Source: Clostridium sp. ZS2-4 (GTDB lineage Bacteria > Bacillota > Clostridia > Clostridiales > Clostridiaceae). Taken from it: a stretch of 64,000 nt of DNA. The stretch lies in NCBI RefSeq assembly GCF_026719745.1, contig NZ_JAPPRQ010000053.1, positions 124,001-188,000 on the forward strand. The letters run 5' to 3'. A program made the position numbers and the translations under genes. Below the pieces are notes generated by a model that was not told the DNA's origin, searched no databases, and worked only from the letters and a program-made list of their open reading frames with translations. Below, one piece after another: positions 44,201-53,644 of the stretch (position 1 is its first letter; each line of letters starts with the position of its first letter).

Positions 44201-44282
44201 TCTTTACTGATTGCTCCTTTCTTTTTTTGTATTTTAAAGTGTTCCGCTTTTTATGTGTGCAATATTATATTTTACTCTTTTT

Positions 44283-44322
44283 CCTATACCAGCATCTTCT
44301 CTATCTCAGATGCTGGTATAGG
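44283..44322. terminator. hairpin overlapping the end of the GGDEF-EAL gene
   Basis: Fifteen-base arms CCTATACCAGCATCT / AGATGCTGGTATAGG over the last codons, followed on the minus strand by GAAAAAGAG, so a classical T-run is lacking. Confidence 0.55.
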
Positions 44323-46398
44323 CCTACTGAAATAATATCCTTGTCCAATATCACAAACATTCTTCTTCAAAAATGCCAATTGTTCTTTTGTCTCTACTCC
44401 TTCTGCTATAACCTTCAGATCTAAACTGTGGGCTAACTCAACAATTAATTTGAAAATATAAGATTCTTCATCTTCATTTATAATATTTTTAATGAATTCT
44501 CTATCCACTTTTAATATATCAATAGGCAGTTTCTGTACATAGGTCAATGAAGAATATCCAGTACCAAAATCATCCAAGGCAATAGTTATACCTAATTGCT
44601 TTAGCTGCTGCAATACTTCAATAGCCTTTTGTAGATCATCCATCACAGCCGTTTCAGTAATTTCCAATTCAATATTACAAGCGTTCATATTATATTCTTC
44701 CAATATATGTTGAACGTTTGACACTAATCCTTCCTGTGTTAATCTTTTACTTGATAGATTAATAGACATTTTTATGTTGGAATATCCTTCCTCTTCCCAT
44801 TTTCTTTTTTGTTTGCAGGCTGTTTTCAGTACCCATTCTCCAATCTCTCTAATATATCCCGTTTCTTCAGCAAAAGGGATAAATTCCATAGGTGAGATGA
44901 ATCCTTTTTCAGGATGTATCCAACGAATAAGGGCTTCTACACCTATAATCTTACCCGTATTCAAATCAATTTGCGGCTGATAATACAATACAAACTCTTC
45001 ATTTTGTATAGCATATCTTAATTGATTACTCATTTGAATATAGCGCCAAGTTTTTTCTCGCATATCACAAGTAAAAATGCCGAATCCATCTTTTCCATTC
45101 TCTTTGATATGAAACATTGCTGTATCTGCATTTTTCATAAGAGTTGATAAATCCGTGCCATGCTCAGGATATACTGCAACTCCCATACTGGCAGATATAT
45201 AAAATTCTTGTTTTTCTAAAATCCAAGGTCTTCTTATATATTTAAAAATACGATTAATTTCTAAAATAATATTATTGGTATTTTCTACATTCACCAGTAC
45301 TATGGCAAACTCATCTCCACTTAATCTAGCTACCAAATTTGGAGATTTAATTTCATGTAATAACATATTAGCTATATGTAATATAAGTTTATCTCCTGCA
45401 TCATGTCCCATAGTATCATTTATATGCTTGAAATTATCAATATCGAAATATATAAATGCAAGCTTGTGCTTTTTTTCTTGTGCTTGTTTAATTTGTTTCC
45501 TTACTTCTTCTTGAAGCATGGTGCGATTTGGAAGTTGGGTCAGTGTATCATAATATGCCAGTGACTGCAATCTATCTTGCAAATTTACTTGTTCTGTAAT
45601 ATCAGTATGGGAACCAGCAATACGAATTAGATTTCCTTGGCTGTCCCACACCCCTTTTCCACGACTAAGAATCCAACGATACTGCCCATCTTTACATCGA
45701 ATTCGATAGGTATCTTCATAAATACCTTCTTTAGAAATCAAATATGCTTCTATTTTGTCTAAAACTCTTTGCAAATCTTCCGGATGTAAAAGTGTTTTCC
45801 AAGTTTCCAAAGAATGTTCTAATTCATCCTTGTCATAACCTAATTCTTTTTTCCATTTTATAGTAAAGAAATATACACCTGTCTGCAAATCCCAATCCCA
45901 GATACCATCATTTGCTCCTTCCACCGCCAATTCATAACGTTGATTGCTGATTACAAGTTCATTTCTATGTTTCTCCAGTTCATCGTACTGCTGACTTAAT
46001 TCTTCATCCAGTGCCATTAATTCTTCATTAGCAAAACTTAACTCATCATATCCTTCTAAAATTTTATCAATTGCCAATTTAAACAACATCATTTTGCTGT
46101 TTATAATAAAATAAAATATGGCTCCTGTTACAACAACATAAAACCAGCCTTTATATAACTGGACTTCTTTCAAAATATGTGTATCATTAATAAAAATATC
46201 TAAAACCTCATCCGATAACAGTATCCAAAGTGCACCTATAATCACGTAAATAATAATAATTTTTAATGATTCAAGCTGAGGATTAAGATCTTTTTTGAAT
46301 TCTAAAAAATCAGAAAATTTATTGTATATATCCATCATTTTATTATCAAACCATATAATATCTTTTCTATCCTTCATTCCTTGCACCACTTTCGTCAT
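44284..46398 (-). CDS. PAS-GGDEF-EAL bifunctional c-di-GMP protein, membrane bound
   Basis: 704 residues. Two membrane helices (about 45-65 and 85-105) and a coiled segment (LMALDEELSQQYDELEKHRN) are followed by a PAS domain with PAC tail (WDWDLQTGVYFF; RCKDGQYRWILSRGKG). The GGDEF domain has SGDEF in place of GGDEF. The EAL domain keeps EALIRWIHPEKGF, the loop DDFGTGYSSLTY and the ending IGQGYYFSRPIP, so phosphodiesterase activity is likely. No RxxD inhibitory site is seen before SGDEF. Whether it makes or breaks c-di-GMP cannot be decided by reading. The start is the first ATG; its ribosome site is poor. Confidence 0.9.
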   Translation of the reverse strand: MTKVVQGMKDRKDIIWFDNKMMDIYNKFSDFLEFKKDLNPQLESLKIIIIYVIIGALWILLSDEVLDIFINDTHILKEVQLYKGWFYVVVTGAIFYFIINSKMMLFKLAIDKILEGYDELSFANEELMALDEELSQQYDELEKHRNELVISNQRYELAVEGANDGIWDWDLQTGVYFFTIKWKKELGYDKDELEHSLETWKTLLHPEDLQRVLDKIEAYLISKEGIYEDTYRIRCKDGQYRWILSRGKGVWDSQGNLIRIAGSHTDITEQVNLQDRLQSLAYYDTLTQLPNRTMLQEEVRKQIKQAQEKKHKLAFIYFDIDNFKHINDTMGHDAGDKLILHIANMLLHEIKSPNLVARLSGDEFAIVLVNVENTNNIILEINRIFKYIRRPWILEKQEFYISASMGVAVYPEHGTDLSTLMKNADTAMFHIKENGKDGFGIFTCDMREKTWRYIQMSNQLRYAIQNEEFVLYYQPQIDLNTGKIIGVEALIRWIHPEKGFISPMEFIPFAEETGYIREIGEWVLKTACKQKRKWEEEGYSNIKMSINLSSKRLTQEGLVSNVQHILEEYNMNACNIELEITETAVMDDLQKAIEVLQQLKQLGITIALDDFGTGYSSLTYVQKLPIDILKVDREFIKNIINEDEESYIFKLIVELAHSLDLKVIAEGVETKEQLAFLKKNVCDIGQGYYFSRPIPASEIEKMLV

Positions 46399-46506
46399 AA
46401 GTTAGTTTATTTACTTTAATTCTGCAAAATAAAAAGCTAAATTGGCAATGCTACCCAAAAGCAGATATGGCATACTGAACAAACGTTACCACACAATTAA
46501 ATATAC

Positions 46507-46660
46507 AAGTGGTTATGAGTATGTCAAATAAATCACTAGTCATATTTTATCATTTAAAGTGAACTTTATAACTACTTAAATGATGTAAACTTTGGAATAA
46601 ATAAACCATAATTTCATAATATAACCACTTTCATCAATGGTTTAATAAATTTATTTGACA
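46507..46660. other. interleaved inverted repeats in a gene-free gap
   Basis: The 301-base gap 46399-46699 has two exact inverted repeats in A-B-A'-B' order: AAGTGGTTAT (46507) with ATAACCACTT (46621), and TGTCAAATAAAT (46522) with ATTTATTTGACA (46649). A third, imperfect pair (ATCATTTAA / TTAAATGAT) lies between. No gene is visible in the gap. Confidence 0.55.
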
Positions 46661-46699
46661 CAAAACACAATAAAAACTTATTTTTCTAAGCTTCTTTTA

Positions 46700-47359
46700 T
46701 TAGTCAATTGCTATATTAACTCCTGAAGGTCTCTCAGCAGGTTGAACTATAACAACTTCTCCTGGGCTATTAAATTCCATGAAATAAGACTCTCCAGAAC
46801 TTTGTCCAATAAATGTTTTCCAGCTTACATCTGTTCTAAAGCTTGGGTCTTGACCTGTCCAGCATATAACTGCATCAGGATCTACAACACATGGAGTTTC
46901 AAGTATTATAGGATTTCCATTTGTAGTTATAACAACCTGTGCATCACTTCCCATTGCAGTAAGATTTGAAGTAAATAATCCCTTTTGTGATATAACCCCA
47001 CTTCCAATGAATCTAACTCCATATTTACAATCTGCCGTAAAAGCTAGTAAATTTTCTCCTTCAACTCCAACACTTTGACCTGGTTGCAATTTTATTATGC
47101 TAACATGCTGGGCTCTATTAGCCATATAATATGTACCCTTACCACTAACCTTCATTATAGGTATGTTTTCCCCTGTAAGCTTTCTGGCTGCAAGATTTAT
47201 CATTGAATTTAAAATGCTTCTGTTCTGATTTGGATCTAGTAAAACCTTCTCTGCCGTAAAGCTTCCCTTTTGGGCTACCATAGCCCCAACTCTAGCAAAA
47301 AAATGTCCCTCTCCATCCGCAACACAGCTTAATTCTTGATGTACTCTAAAATTAAACAT
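46700..47359 (-). CDS. AIM24-family protein
   Basis: 219 residues, all-beta. Typical elements are ARVGAMVAQKGSFTAEKVLL near the start, IIKLQPGQSVGVEGENLLAF in the middle and SGESYFMEFNSPGEVVIVQP at the end. The family is a soluble beta-prism-like fold of unknown biochemical role, frequent near TerD/TelA genes in Firmicutes. Here it is divergent from yceG-telA, with about 190 bases between, so shared regulation is possible. Confidence 0.88.
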   Translation of the reverse strand: MFNFRVHQELSCVADGEGHFFARVGAMVAQKGSFTAEKVLLDPNQNRSILNSMINLAARKLTGENIPIMKVSGKGTYYMANRAQHVSIIKLQPGQSVGVEGENLLAFTADCKYGVRFIGSGVISQKGLFTSNLTAMGSDAQVVITTNGNPIILETPCVVDPDAVICWTGQDPSFRTDVSWKTFIGQSSGESYFMEFNSPGEVVIVQPAERPSGVNIAID

Positions 47360-47546
47360 TTAACACACGCCCCTTACCATTCATCTTTAGAATAAATACT
47401 TGATTTATTAAGGTTAGTATATCATAATAAAAGCTATATTTTCATATTCTTTTTTAATTTTTAAATAGGATTTACAAGTTTTTTGTATAATATATTTAAT
47501 AGGAAATATTTTAATATAATCAATTATTTGAAAGTAGGCATGATAT

Positions 47547-50096
47547 ATGGTTAACATTCGAAAATTCATAAATTCTTCCATTAAAAGCTCTGATGATATT
47601 TTCAATGATATACTTGTACCAGTAAACAAAAGAATTGGATTTATAAAGGGTCCTAGTCCAATCATACCTATTTATTTTTATAGATGTATAGGTATTAATG
47701 AAGAAGAAGACTATTATAAGAAACTCCATAAGCTAGATGAAAATTTATCTAAATTAAACAATCAATATTTAAGATTTGTTTCTAACATACCTTTTAACAC
47801 TAATCATAGGTTAATGGAAAAAATTCAAATTACTTGGGATAGAAATAATTTAGAGCCTTTTGACAATTCAAAAATACACACTCTAGTGAAATTATTAGGA
47901 GGAAATGGCTCAATTCCTAATATAGATAATTCATTGATAGATACTTCTATTGTGGAAGTCTTTGCTCATATTTTAGGATTATATCTGAAAAAAGAGGCAA
48001 ATTTAAATTTAACTAAAATCAAAAATTTCACCTTAAAGTTAATTACTTGGATAAATGACTTTATTCCAAATTTAGTACAAAATTTCAGTTTAAAAACACC
48101 AAACAATACGGAAATTATAAATCCAAAAGTGATTTACTATGGAGATGTAAAAAAGCACGAAGTATATTTTTTAATTTTCTTATCTCGTTTAGGTTGTGAT
48201 GTTTTATATATAAATTCTCCTTCTGACTGTGATTTTTCATTCATTGATAAAGAAGGACATTATTCTAAAATTTTAAATCTACCGTTAAAAACAAGCTTAG
48301 AAATTGAAAAGTTAGATTTTAATAAAAAACTGCAAAATCAAAAGTCAATTTCTACAGGAGCTTTAAATTTTAATACGTCTGAAAAAGTTAGTAATAATAT
48401 ACCTAAAACCGAAATTAAAACTTCTGTTAAAACTTTCAACGTAAGTAACTACATGAACTCTATAAGTTCAGCCCTTAAAGCTTCCAATGATATTTTAAAA
48501 GATTTTTCATCTTCTTTAAATAAACGAAGCGGCTTTATTGGTAAACCTATGCCTATAATACCAGTGTATTTTTATAGATACATAGGAATAGAAGAAAATA
48601 AAAATCAATATTATAACAATTTATACCGATTGGATAAAAAATTAGAATCTCTTGGTAATTTATATTTGAAGTTTACATGTGACCTACCTATTGAGTCAAG
48701 CCCAGAACTTATGAGTAAAACAAACAGTATATGGAAAGCTGTCCATGACTTTAATAAAAATAAAAAATATGTTTTAATTGGATTATTAATGGAGGCTGAT
48801 GCTTTTCCTGATTTAAAACAAGAAATAATAACCTCTTCCATAGTAAAAAGCTTTAATTCTATTTTAGAATTATACTTGAATACGGAACCTAATATTAATA
48901 CAGCTAAAATTAAAAATTTCAGTTTAAAAATACTTATGTGGATTCATAAATTTGTACCGAATTTATTTAAAAAATTTGATTACCTTAAGAATTCTACAAA
49001 TGAAATATACAATCCTAAAATATTGTATTATGGAGATATAAAAAAACATGAAGCTTACTTTTTACTATTTTTATCTAAATTAGGATGTGATATTTTATAT
49101 ATTAACTCTTGTAATGATGAAACTTTTGAAAAAATAGATAGAGATAAAATAGATACTAAGCTAATAACTTTACCTAATACATCTCCGCTGAAAGAGTTTC
49201 CTTTAGAAGAAGTAATAATTAGACAGGAAACAACTGCTTTTAAAGCTTCAAGAGAAATTGGCAATGTTATTTATAATGAAGAAGATGGTCTTTACAGACC
49301 TTGGCAGTTTGAAAATTATAAAACTCATCCTTTAACCTTAAAGACAACCTATGATGAGCTGAAAATTCTTTGGAAGGAAGAAGCAAGAATGCGTCCCGGA
49401 TTCAGAATAGAAAACGGAACTGTTTACCTTCCAAATCTGTTTGCAAAAATAAGTGGAGTTCATAGTGACTTAAATCTATATTGGAGTGAATTTGCAGAAC
49501 TGAAGGAACCAGATAATTTACTCTTTATACCACAACTGCCTTATATAAAAACTAATTGCTCAAAATATGACTTATATTCTTTAGAATACTGCTTTGATAA
49601 AAATGGACTTGTTGATAGAGAAAGTTTATTTAAACACCGTCTTTATAAATTTGGTTATTTAAAAACTTCTTTACAGGATACTATTATTTACAAGATAAAT
49701 CAACTGCTTAAATTACCGATTTTTAAATATTCTCTTAGTGTAGAATTCAGGCTTAGAATTTTAATGACAGTGCTAACCATAGATAAAAACATACTGGAAC
49801 TAATTCAAAAGTTTGACTATCCATTTAAAATACCAAAGATATTTATTTATGATAAAGATGAAAATATCTTTAGTGATGAAGACTTTATTATGTTAGCCTT
49901 CTTAAATCTGATAGGTTTTGACATAGTGATATTTACACCTACAGGCTATAACAATATTGAACAAAAAATTGATGAAAAATACTTTGATACTCATAAACTG
50001 GAAGACATTAAATTTAACCTGGAATTACCTGATTTAAAATCAATACGTAAAAATAAGAATAAATCAAATTCATTTTGGTCTAATCTTTTTAAATAA
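47547..50096 (+). CDS. yceG: YceG-family protein with an internal duplication
   Basis: 849 residues, much longer than the roughly 540 of Bacillus YceG. Two copies of one domain are visible: residues about 1-270 (FIKGPSPIIPIYFYRCIG; YYGDVKKHEVYFLIFLSRLG) and about 298-545 (FIGKPMPIIPVYFYRYIG; YYGDIKKHEAYFLLFLSKLG). A C-terminal part (about 560-849) has YRPWQFENYKTHPLTLKTTY and ends with a weaker third copy of the closing motif (FSDEDFIMLAFLNLIGFDIV). The family belongs to the toxic-anion/tellurite stress operon with TelA, the next gene. The molecular function is not known. The ribosome site is weak. Confidence 0.85.
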   Translation: MVNIRKFINSSIKSSDDIFNDILVPVNKRIGFIKGPSPIIPIYFYRCIGINEEEDYYKKLHKLDENLSKLNNQYLRFVSNIPFNTNHRLMEKIQITWDRNNLEPFDNSKIHTLVKLLGGNGSIPNIDNSLIDTSIVEVFAHILGLYLKKEANLNLTKIKNFTLKLITWINDFIPNLVQNFSLKTPNNTEIINPKVIYYGDVKKHEVYFLIFLSRLGCDVLYINSPSDCDFSFIDKEGHYSKILNLPLKTSLEIEKLDFNKKLQNQKSISTGALNFNTSEKVSNNIPKTEIKTSVKTFNVSNYMNSISSALKASNDILKDFSSSLNKRSGFIGKPMPIIPVYFYRYIGIEENKNQYYNNLYRLDKKLESLGNLYLKFTCDLPIESSPELMSKTNSIWKAVHDFNKNKKYVLIGLLMEADAFPDLKQEIITSSIVKSFNSILELYLNTEPNINTAKIKNFSLKILMWIHKFVPNLFKKFDYLKNSTNEIYNPKILYYGDIKKHEAYFLLFLSKLGCDILYINSCNDETFEKIDRDKIDTKLITLPNTSPLKEFPLEEVIIRQETTAFKASREIGNVIYNEEDGLYRPWQFENYKTHPLTLKTTYDELKILWKEEARMRPGFRIENGTVYLPNLFAKISGVHSDLNLYWSEFAELKEPDNLLFIPQLPYIKTNCSKYDLYSLEYCFDKNGLVDRESLFKHRLYKFGYLKTSLQDTIIYKINQLLKLPIFKYSLSVEFRLRILMTVLTIDKNILELIQKFDYPFKIPKIFIYDKDENIFSDEDFIMLAFLNLIGFDIVIFTPTGYNNIEQKIDEKYFDTHKLEDIKFNLELPDLKSIRKNKNKSNSFWSNLFK

Positions 50097-50107
50097 GGAG
50101 GATTTTT

Positions 50108-51205
50108 ATGATAAACAATACAAATGAAATGATGGCTTTACAATCAGAAGGAATTAATCTTGAGAAAGAAACCAATGAAATCGCTCTAAGAGTTAAAAAT
50201 TCACCAGAAGTAATAGCCCTTGCAAAGCAAATTGATACACAAAATGTTGACAGCATAATGGCTTTTGGACAAGATACTGCCGCTGAAATATCCAGCTTTG
50301 CAGACCAAATCTTAAGTTCAATACAAACAACATCTGTGGAAGATTCAGGACAACTTTTAACTCAGCTTAATAAAATAATGGATAAATTTGATGTGAAAGA
50401 TTTTCAAGATAAAAAACCTGGGTTCTTCGAAAAGCTTTTTCATAAAGCTAAGGACTCTATAGATGCTCTATTCCAAAAATATCACACAATGGGTGGAGAA
50501 GTAGATAAAGTTTACGTTCAATTAAAAAAATATGAAGCTGAAATAAATTCTTCAAATCAAAATTTAGAAGAAATGTTCAATAAAAACATGGACTACTATG
50601 AATTGCTGGAAAAATATATTTGTGCAGGCAATGTAGTTATAGAAAACTTCAAAAATAATATACTTCCTGAACTGCAAAACAAAGCTGCCGCTTCACCAGA
50701 ACAAATAGATCAAATAAATTTATCTAATGGAATGCAGCTTTTACAAATGCTAGAGCAAAGAGTTTATGATTTAGAACTTGCTAAAAATGTTTCTCTTCAA
50801 ACTATGCCTCAAATTAAATTAATACAGCAGGGTAACTATAATTTAGTTAGAAAAATAAACTCTGCTTTTATAGTTACTATACCAATATTTAAACAAAGCT
50901 TAATACAAGCTATAACTCTAAAAAGACAGGCTGTTCAATCAAAAGCTATGGCTGCTTTGGATGAAAAAACAAACGAATTACTGCTTAGAAATGCTCAAAA
51001 TACAGCAATGCAATCCAAGCTTACAGCTCAGCTTGCATCTGGAAGTTCTATTCAAATAGAAACTCTTGAAAAAACATGGCAAACTATTATTCAAGGAATA
51101 GAAGAAACTAAACAAATTGAAAATGAAGCAAGGCAAAAACGCATAGACGGCACAAAACGCCTTCATGCAATACAAAAAGACTTTGAAAACAAAGTGAGAA
51201 AATAA
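50108..51205 (+). CDS. telA: toxic anion resistance protein TelA (YceH-like)
   Basis: 365 residues, largely helical and coiled coil, without membrane segments. Signature parts are LAKQIDTQNVDSIMAFGQD near the start and LAKNVSLQTMPQIKLIQQGN with the following helix in the centre. TelA-type proteins confer tolerance to tellurite and some bacteriocins in Gram-positive bacteria, by an unknown mechanism. AAGGAGG precedes the ATG; the yceG stop is 11 bases upstream, so the two form an operon. Confidence 0.92.
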   Translation: MINNTNEMMALQSEGINLEKETNEIALRVKNSPEVIALAKQIDTQNVDSIMAFGQDTAAEISSFADQILSSIQTTSVEDSGQLLTQLNKIMDKFDVKDFQDKKPGFFEKLFHKAKDSIDALFQKYHTMGGEVDKVYVQLKKYEAEINSSNQNLEEMFNKNMDYYELLEKYICAGNVVIENFKNNILPELQNKAAASPEQIDQINLSNGMQLLQMLEQRVYDLELAKNVSLQTMPQIKLIQQGNYNLVRKINSAFIVTIPIFKQSLIQAITLKRQAVQSKAMAALDEKTNELLLRNAQNTAMQSKLTAQLASGSSIQIETLEKTWQTIIQGIEETKQIENEARQKRIDGTKRLHAIQKDFENKVRK

Positions 51206-51235
51206 GAATGTTGCGAAGCAACATTCTTATTTTCC
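51201..51235 (+). terminator. terminator of the yceG-telA operon
   Basis: Perfect 13-bp stem AATAAGAATGTTG / CAACATTCTTATT with loop CGAAG, followed by TTTT and overlapping the telA stop. Confidence 0.88.
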
Positions 51236-51426
51236 CCAGTAGCCAATCACCAATCCCCAGCGTAAAGAAAAAACATAAAAGCAATTAAAAACAATTAAAT
51301 AAAATAAAAAAAACTAGACTTAAAGATAGAGCATTTATATTTTAAGCCTAGTTTGCTTTATTCTAATTTTAGTTTTGCATTAGCAAAACGTCATTGTCTG
51401 GGGACTGGGGATTGGTCACTGGTTAC
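51235..51426. repeat. inverted pair of a dispersed CCAATCCCCAG-type repeat
   Basis: CCAGTAGCCAATCACC followed by AATCCCCAG at about 51235-51258 is mirrored by CTGGGGATTGGTCACTGG and TTACT at 51404-51426. A related pair occurs at 58846-58896. Between the arms lies another hairpin (AAACTAG-CTTAAA / TTTAAG-CTAGTTT). The gap holds no gene. Confidence 0.65.
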
Positions 51427-51428
51427 TA

Positions 51429-51455
51429 GAATAAAATTGTTTCACAATTTTATTC
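51429..51455. terminator. terminator of the MgtC-type gene
   Basis: GAATAAAATTGT / ACAATTTTATTC with a 3-base loop over the 3' end of the gene. Confidence 0.65.
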
Positions 51456-52151
51456 TTTTCTGACTTTCACTATTTTCTCAAACTCATTCAATTCTTCAAT
51501 AACCTTATTAATTTTCACACATCTTGGAACTAAGATTATATATATGCATTTTCTAAACAAAGGATTTTCTTCTCTTCCTTGTATTAAAAATTGTACATCT
51601 TTGATTTTTATATTTTTAGCTTTGAAGTAATTTGTCAGTTCTAAATTAATATCTCCTTTATTGTAATATTCAACTCCTAATTTTACCACATCTACTTTTT
51701 TAAAAAAATTAGATTCAAATCGTCTCAAAAAGACTACTGTAAAAAAAACACTTATGGCCGATATGCAGCTTAAGAAATAGTAACCCATACCAATAGCAAG
51801 ACCTATACATCCTACTGTCCAAATACTTGCTGCTGTAGTAAGTCCTTTAACTGAACCTTTTTCATGTATTATTGTTCCAACCCCTAAAAAACCTATTCCT
51901 GATATGACTTGAGCACCCAATCTTCCCATATCAGCTTTAACTGCATTTGAAAGTTCTGGATGCTCAATAATAAGTACGATTGTATCTGTAGTAATATGAA
52001 GCTGTATCATTGATATTATAGCCGCACCAACACAAACTAGAATATGAGTTCTAAGTCCTGCCGGTCTATTTTTAAATTCTCTTTCGTAACCAAGAAGTCC
52101 ACCAATAAAGATAGCAAGCGCAAGTCTTAATATGACCTCATAGTTATCCAT
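51450..52151 (-). CDS. MgtC/SapB-family membrane protein
   Basis: About 233 residues. The N-terminal half has four to five membrane helices with the family signature RLALAIFIGGLLGYEREFKN, then RPAGLRTHILVCVGAA and QVISGIGFLGVGTI. The C-terminal soluble domain has an ACT-like fold. MgtC proteins modulate ATP synthase or cation homeostasis in other bacteria; the role in clostridia is unknown. The start at 52151 is preferred since the family begins at DNYEVILRLALAIFIGG and the ATG directly follows the stop of the upstream gene. Confidence 0.9.
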   Translation of the reverse strand: MDNYEVILRLALAIFIGGLLGYEREFKNRPAGLRTHILVCVGAAIISMIQLHITTDTIVLIIEHPELSNAVKADMGRLGAQVISGIGFLGVGTIIHEKGSVKGLTTAASIWTVGCIGLAIGMGYYFLSCISAISVFFTVVFLRRFESNFFKKVDVVKLGVEYYNKGDINLELTNYFKAKNIKIKDVQFLIQGREENPLFRKCIYIILVPRCVKINKVIEELNEFEKIVKVRKE

Positions 52152-52158
52152 TAACTTC

Positions 52159-53256
52159 TCATATCTCCTTTTTTCTTGCTTTATCCATATACATATTTTT
52201 ATCCGCAATCCGATAAATTTCTTCTATAGACAAGTTTTCACTAGATTCTATTTCACATATTCCATAGCTAAAGCTTACCTTTAGATTATTAATAACTGTT
52301 TCATCAAGCATTTTTCTTATACTTGTCATCACTTCTTCAATCCTATCCTTTGAAGAATTTTTAAATAGAATAACAAACTCATCTCCAGCTACCCTTGCAT
52401 AAATATCGTTTTTACTTATATTTTTTCTTAGTATTTTTGTGAAATGTTGCAGAGCTTTGTCTCCTGTTACGTGACCATATTTATCATTTATTTTTTTAAA
52501 ATTATCTATATCAATTAAAATAAAAAATAACTTAGTATTAAGTTTATTTATTTTTTCTATTTCTTCATTTAAAAGGTAATTAAATATTCTCCTATTATAT
52601 ATCCCTGTTAAATAATCGTGATGAGCCTTATATCTTAATTCATCTTGAATTATAAAATTTTTCAATACTATTTGCAGCTGATTTCTTATATGATTCATTG
52701 CTTCCAAATCATCATTTGTAAATGTCTTATCTTTTTTTATACTATCAATATTTATTACCCCTATAAGTTTATCATCTATATGTATAGGCGCACTTATAGT
52801 AGCAGTAATATTTAAGTCTTCATATTTATCAAACTCTGATTTGCTTTCAATACTCATATTTTTTTTATCAAATTCAGCTGGATTTAGTATTATTGCAGTA
52901 TCTGTAAAATTATTAACCTTATACAAGAAGATTTCTTCTTTTCCTAATGTTAGATTTGTTAAATTCTCTGAAAAACCTTTTGCTGCTTTAAAATGAAATC
53001 TTCCATCTCCTTCTAAAATAAGTATACTTCCCTTATCTGCACATACAACTAAATCTACAGCGGCCTCCAACATAACCTCATATAATTCTTTTTTAGTTCT
53101 CACTTCATTAGCTTGATTTCCCAACCAATAAAAGGCTTTATTAATTCTTTGCAGTGTGGATAATCTATTGTTAACTTTTTTTATTTTATAATATTCCTTT
53201 ATAACTAAAATCGTTAATAGTACCATGATAAAATATAAACTGAAATTTGCTGACAA
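52159..53256 (-). CDS. GAF-GGDEF diguanylate cyclase-like membrane protein
   Basis: About 365 residues starting with TTG, with AGAGGAG 8 bases upstream; the frame extends six codons further. One N-terminal membrane helix (SLYFIMVLLTILVIKEYY), a GAF domain (about 60-195, SILILEGDGRFHFKAAKGF) and a GGDEF domain follow. The active-site motif is ARVAGDEFVILF, with Ala at the first position, still within the range of active enzymes. The four residues five before it are SKND, not RxxD. The gene is followed at 7 bases by the MgtC-type gene. Confidence 0.88.
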   Translation of the reverse strand: MSANFSLYFIMVLLTILVIKEYYKIKKVNNRLSTLQRINKAFYWLGNQANEVRTKKELYEVMLEAAVDLVVCADKGSILILEGDGRFHFKAAKGFSENLTNLTLGKEEIFLYKVNNFTDTAIILNPAEFDKKNMSIESKSEFDKYEDLNITATISAPIHIDDKLIGVINIDSIKKDKTFTNDDLEAMNHIRNQLQIVLKNFIIQDELRYKAHHDYLTGIYNRRIFNYLLNEEIEKINKLNTKLFFILIDIDNFKKINDKYGHVTGDKALQHFTKILRKNISKNDIYARVAGDEFVILFKNSSKDRIEEVMTSIRKMLDETVINNLKVSFSYGICEIESSENLSIEEIYRIADKNMYMDKARKKEI

Positions 53257-53379
53257 AACCTTTACTCCTCTCAAAACTACCCCTTATTCTTAGTATGCAT
53301 TTTATTTATGTTTTATAAGAATAATTCATGTATAACCAGTAAAAAATATATAATGAATAAACTGCAAAGGAGAACCTCT

Positions 53380-53562
53380 ATGCAAGGAAAAATATTAGAT
53401 ATGAATAAAACAGATGCTTTCATCGTTTTTGAAAACGGAACAACCATGGATTTATGTGTATCTCATATCCCACCCAATTCCAAAGTAGGCGATAAAATTA
53501 ACATTGATTTACCTGCTTCCAAAGAAATAACTAATGATAAAATGAATGACTTTTTTATTTAA
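53380..53562 (+). CDS. 60-residue protein, DUF3006-like
   Basis: AAAGGAG lies 7 bases before the ATG at 53380, which gives MQGKILDMNKTDAFIVFENG and a short beta-rich protein with HIPPNSKVGDKINIDL. This pattern resembles DUF3006, small proteins that bear a beta fold and no catalytic residues. An extended frame from 53308 lacks a ribosome site. The assignment is tentative; the function is unknown. Confidence 0.6.
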   Translation: MQGKILDMNKTDAFIVFENGTTMDLCVSHIPPNSKVGDKINIDLPASKEITNDKMNDFFI

Positions 53563-53644
53563 TTATAACACAACTTAAGGATGTTACGACATAACTCATA
53601 AAAGTTACCGGCATGAGAGATTGTTTTATTAATACATAATAAAA

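Noticed and set aside
46399-46699. c-di-GMP riboswitch near the GGDEF-EAL gene
   Set aside because: The GEMM core motifs are absent; only unclassified inverted repeats are seen.
51235-51426. CRISPR-like short repeats
   Set aside because: Only one inverted pair per site, no regular spacers and no cas genes in the window.
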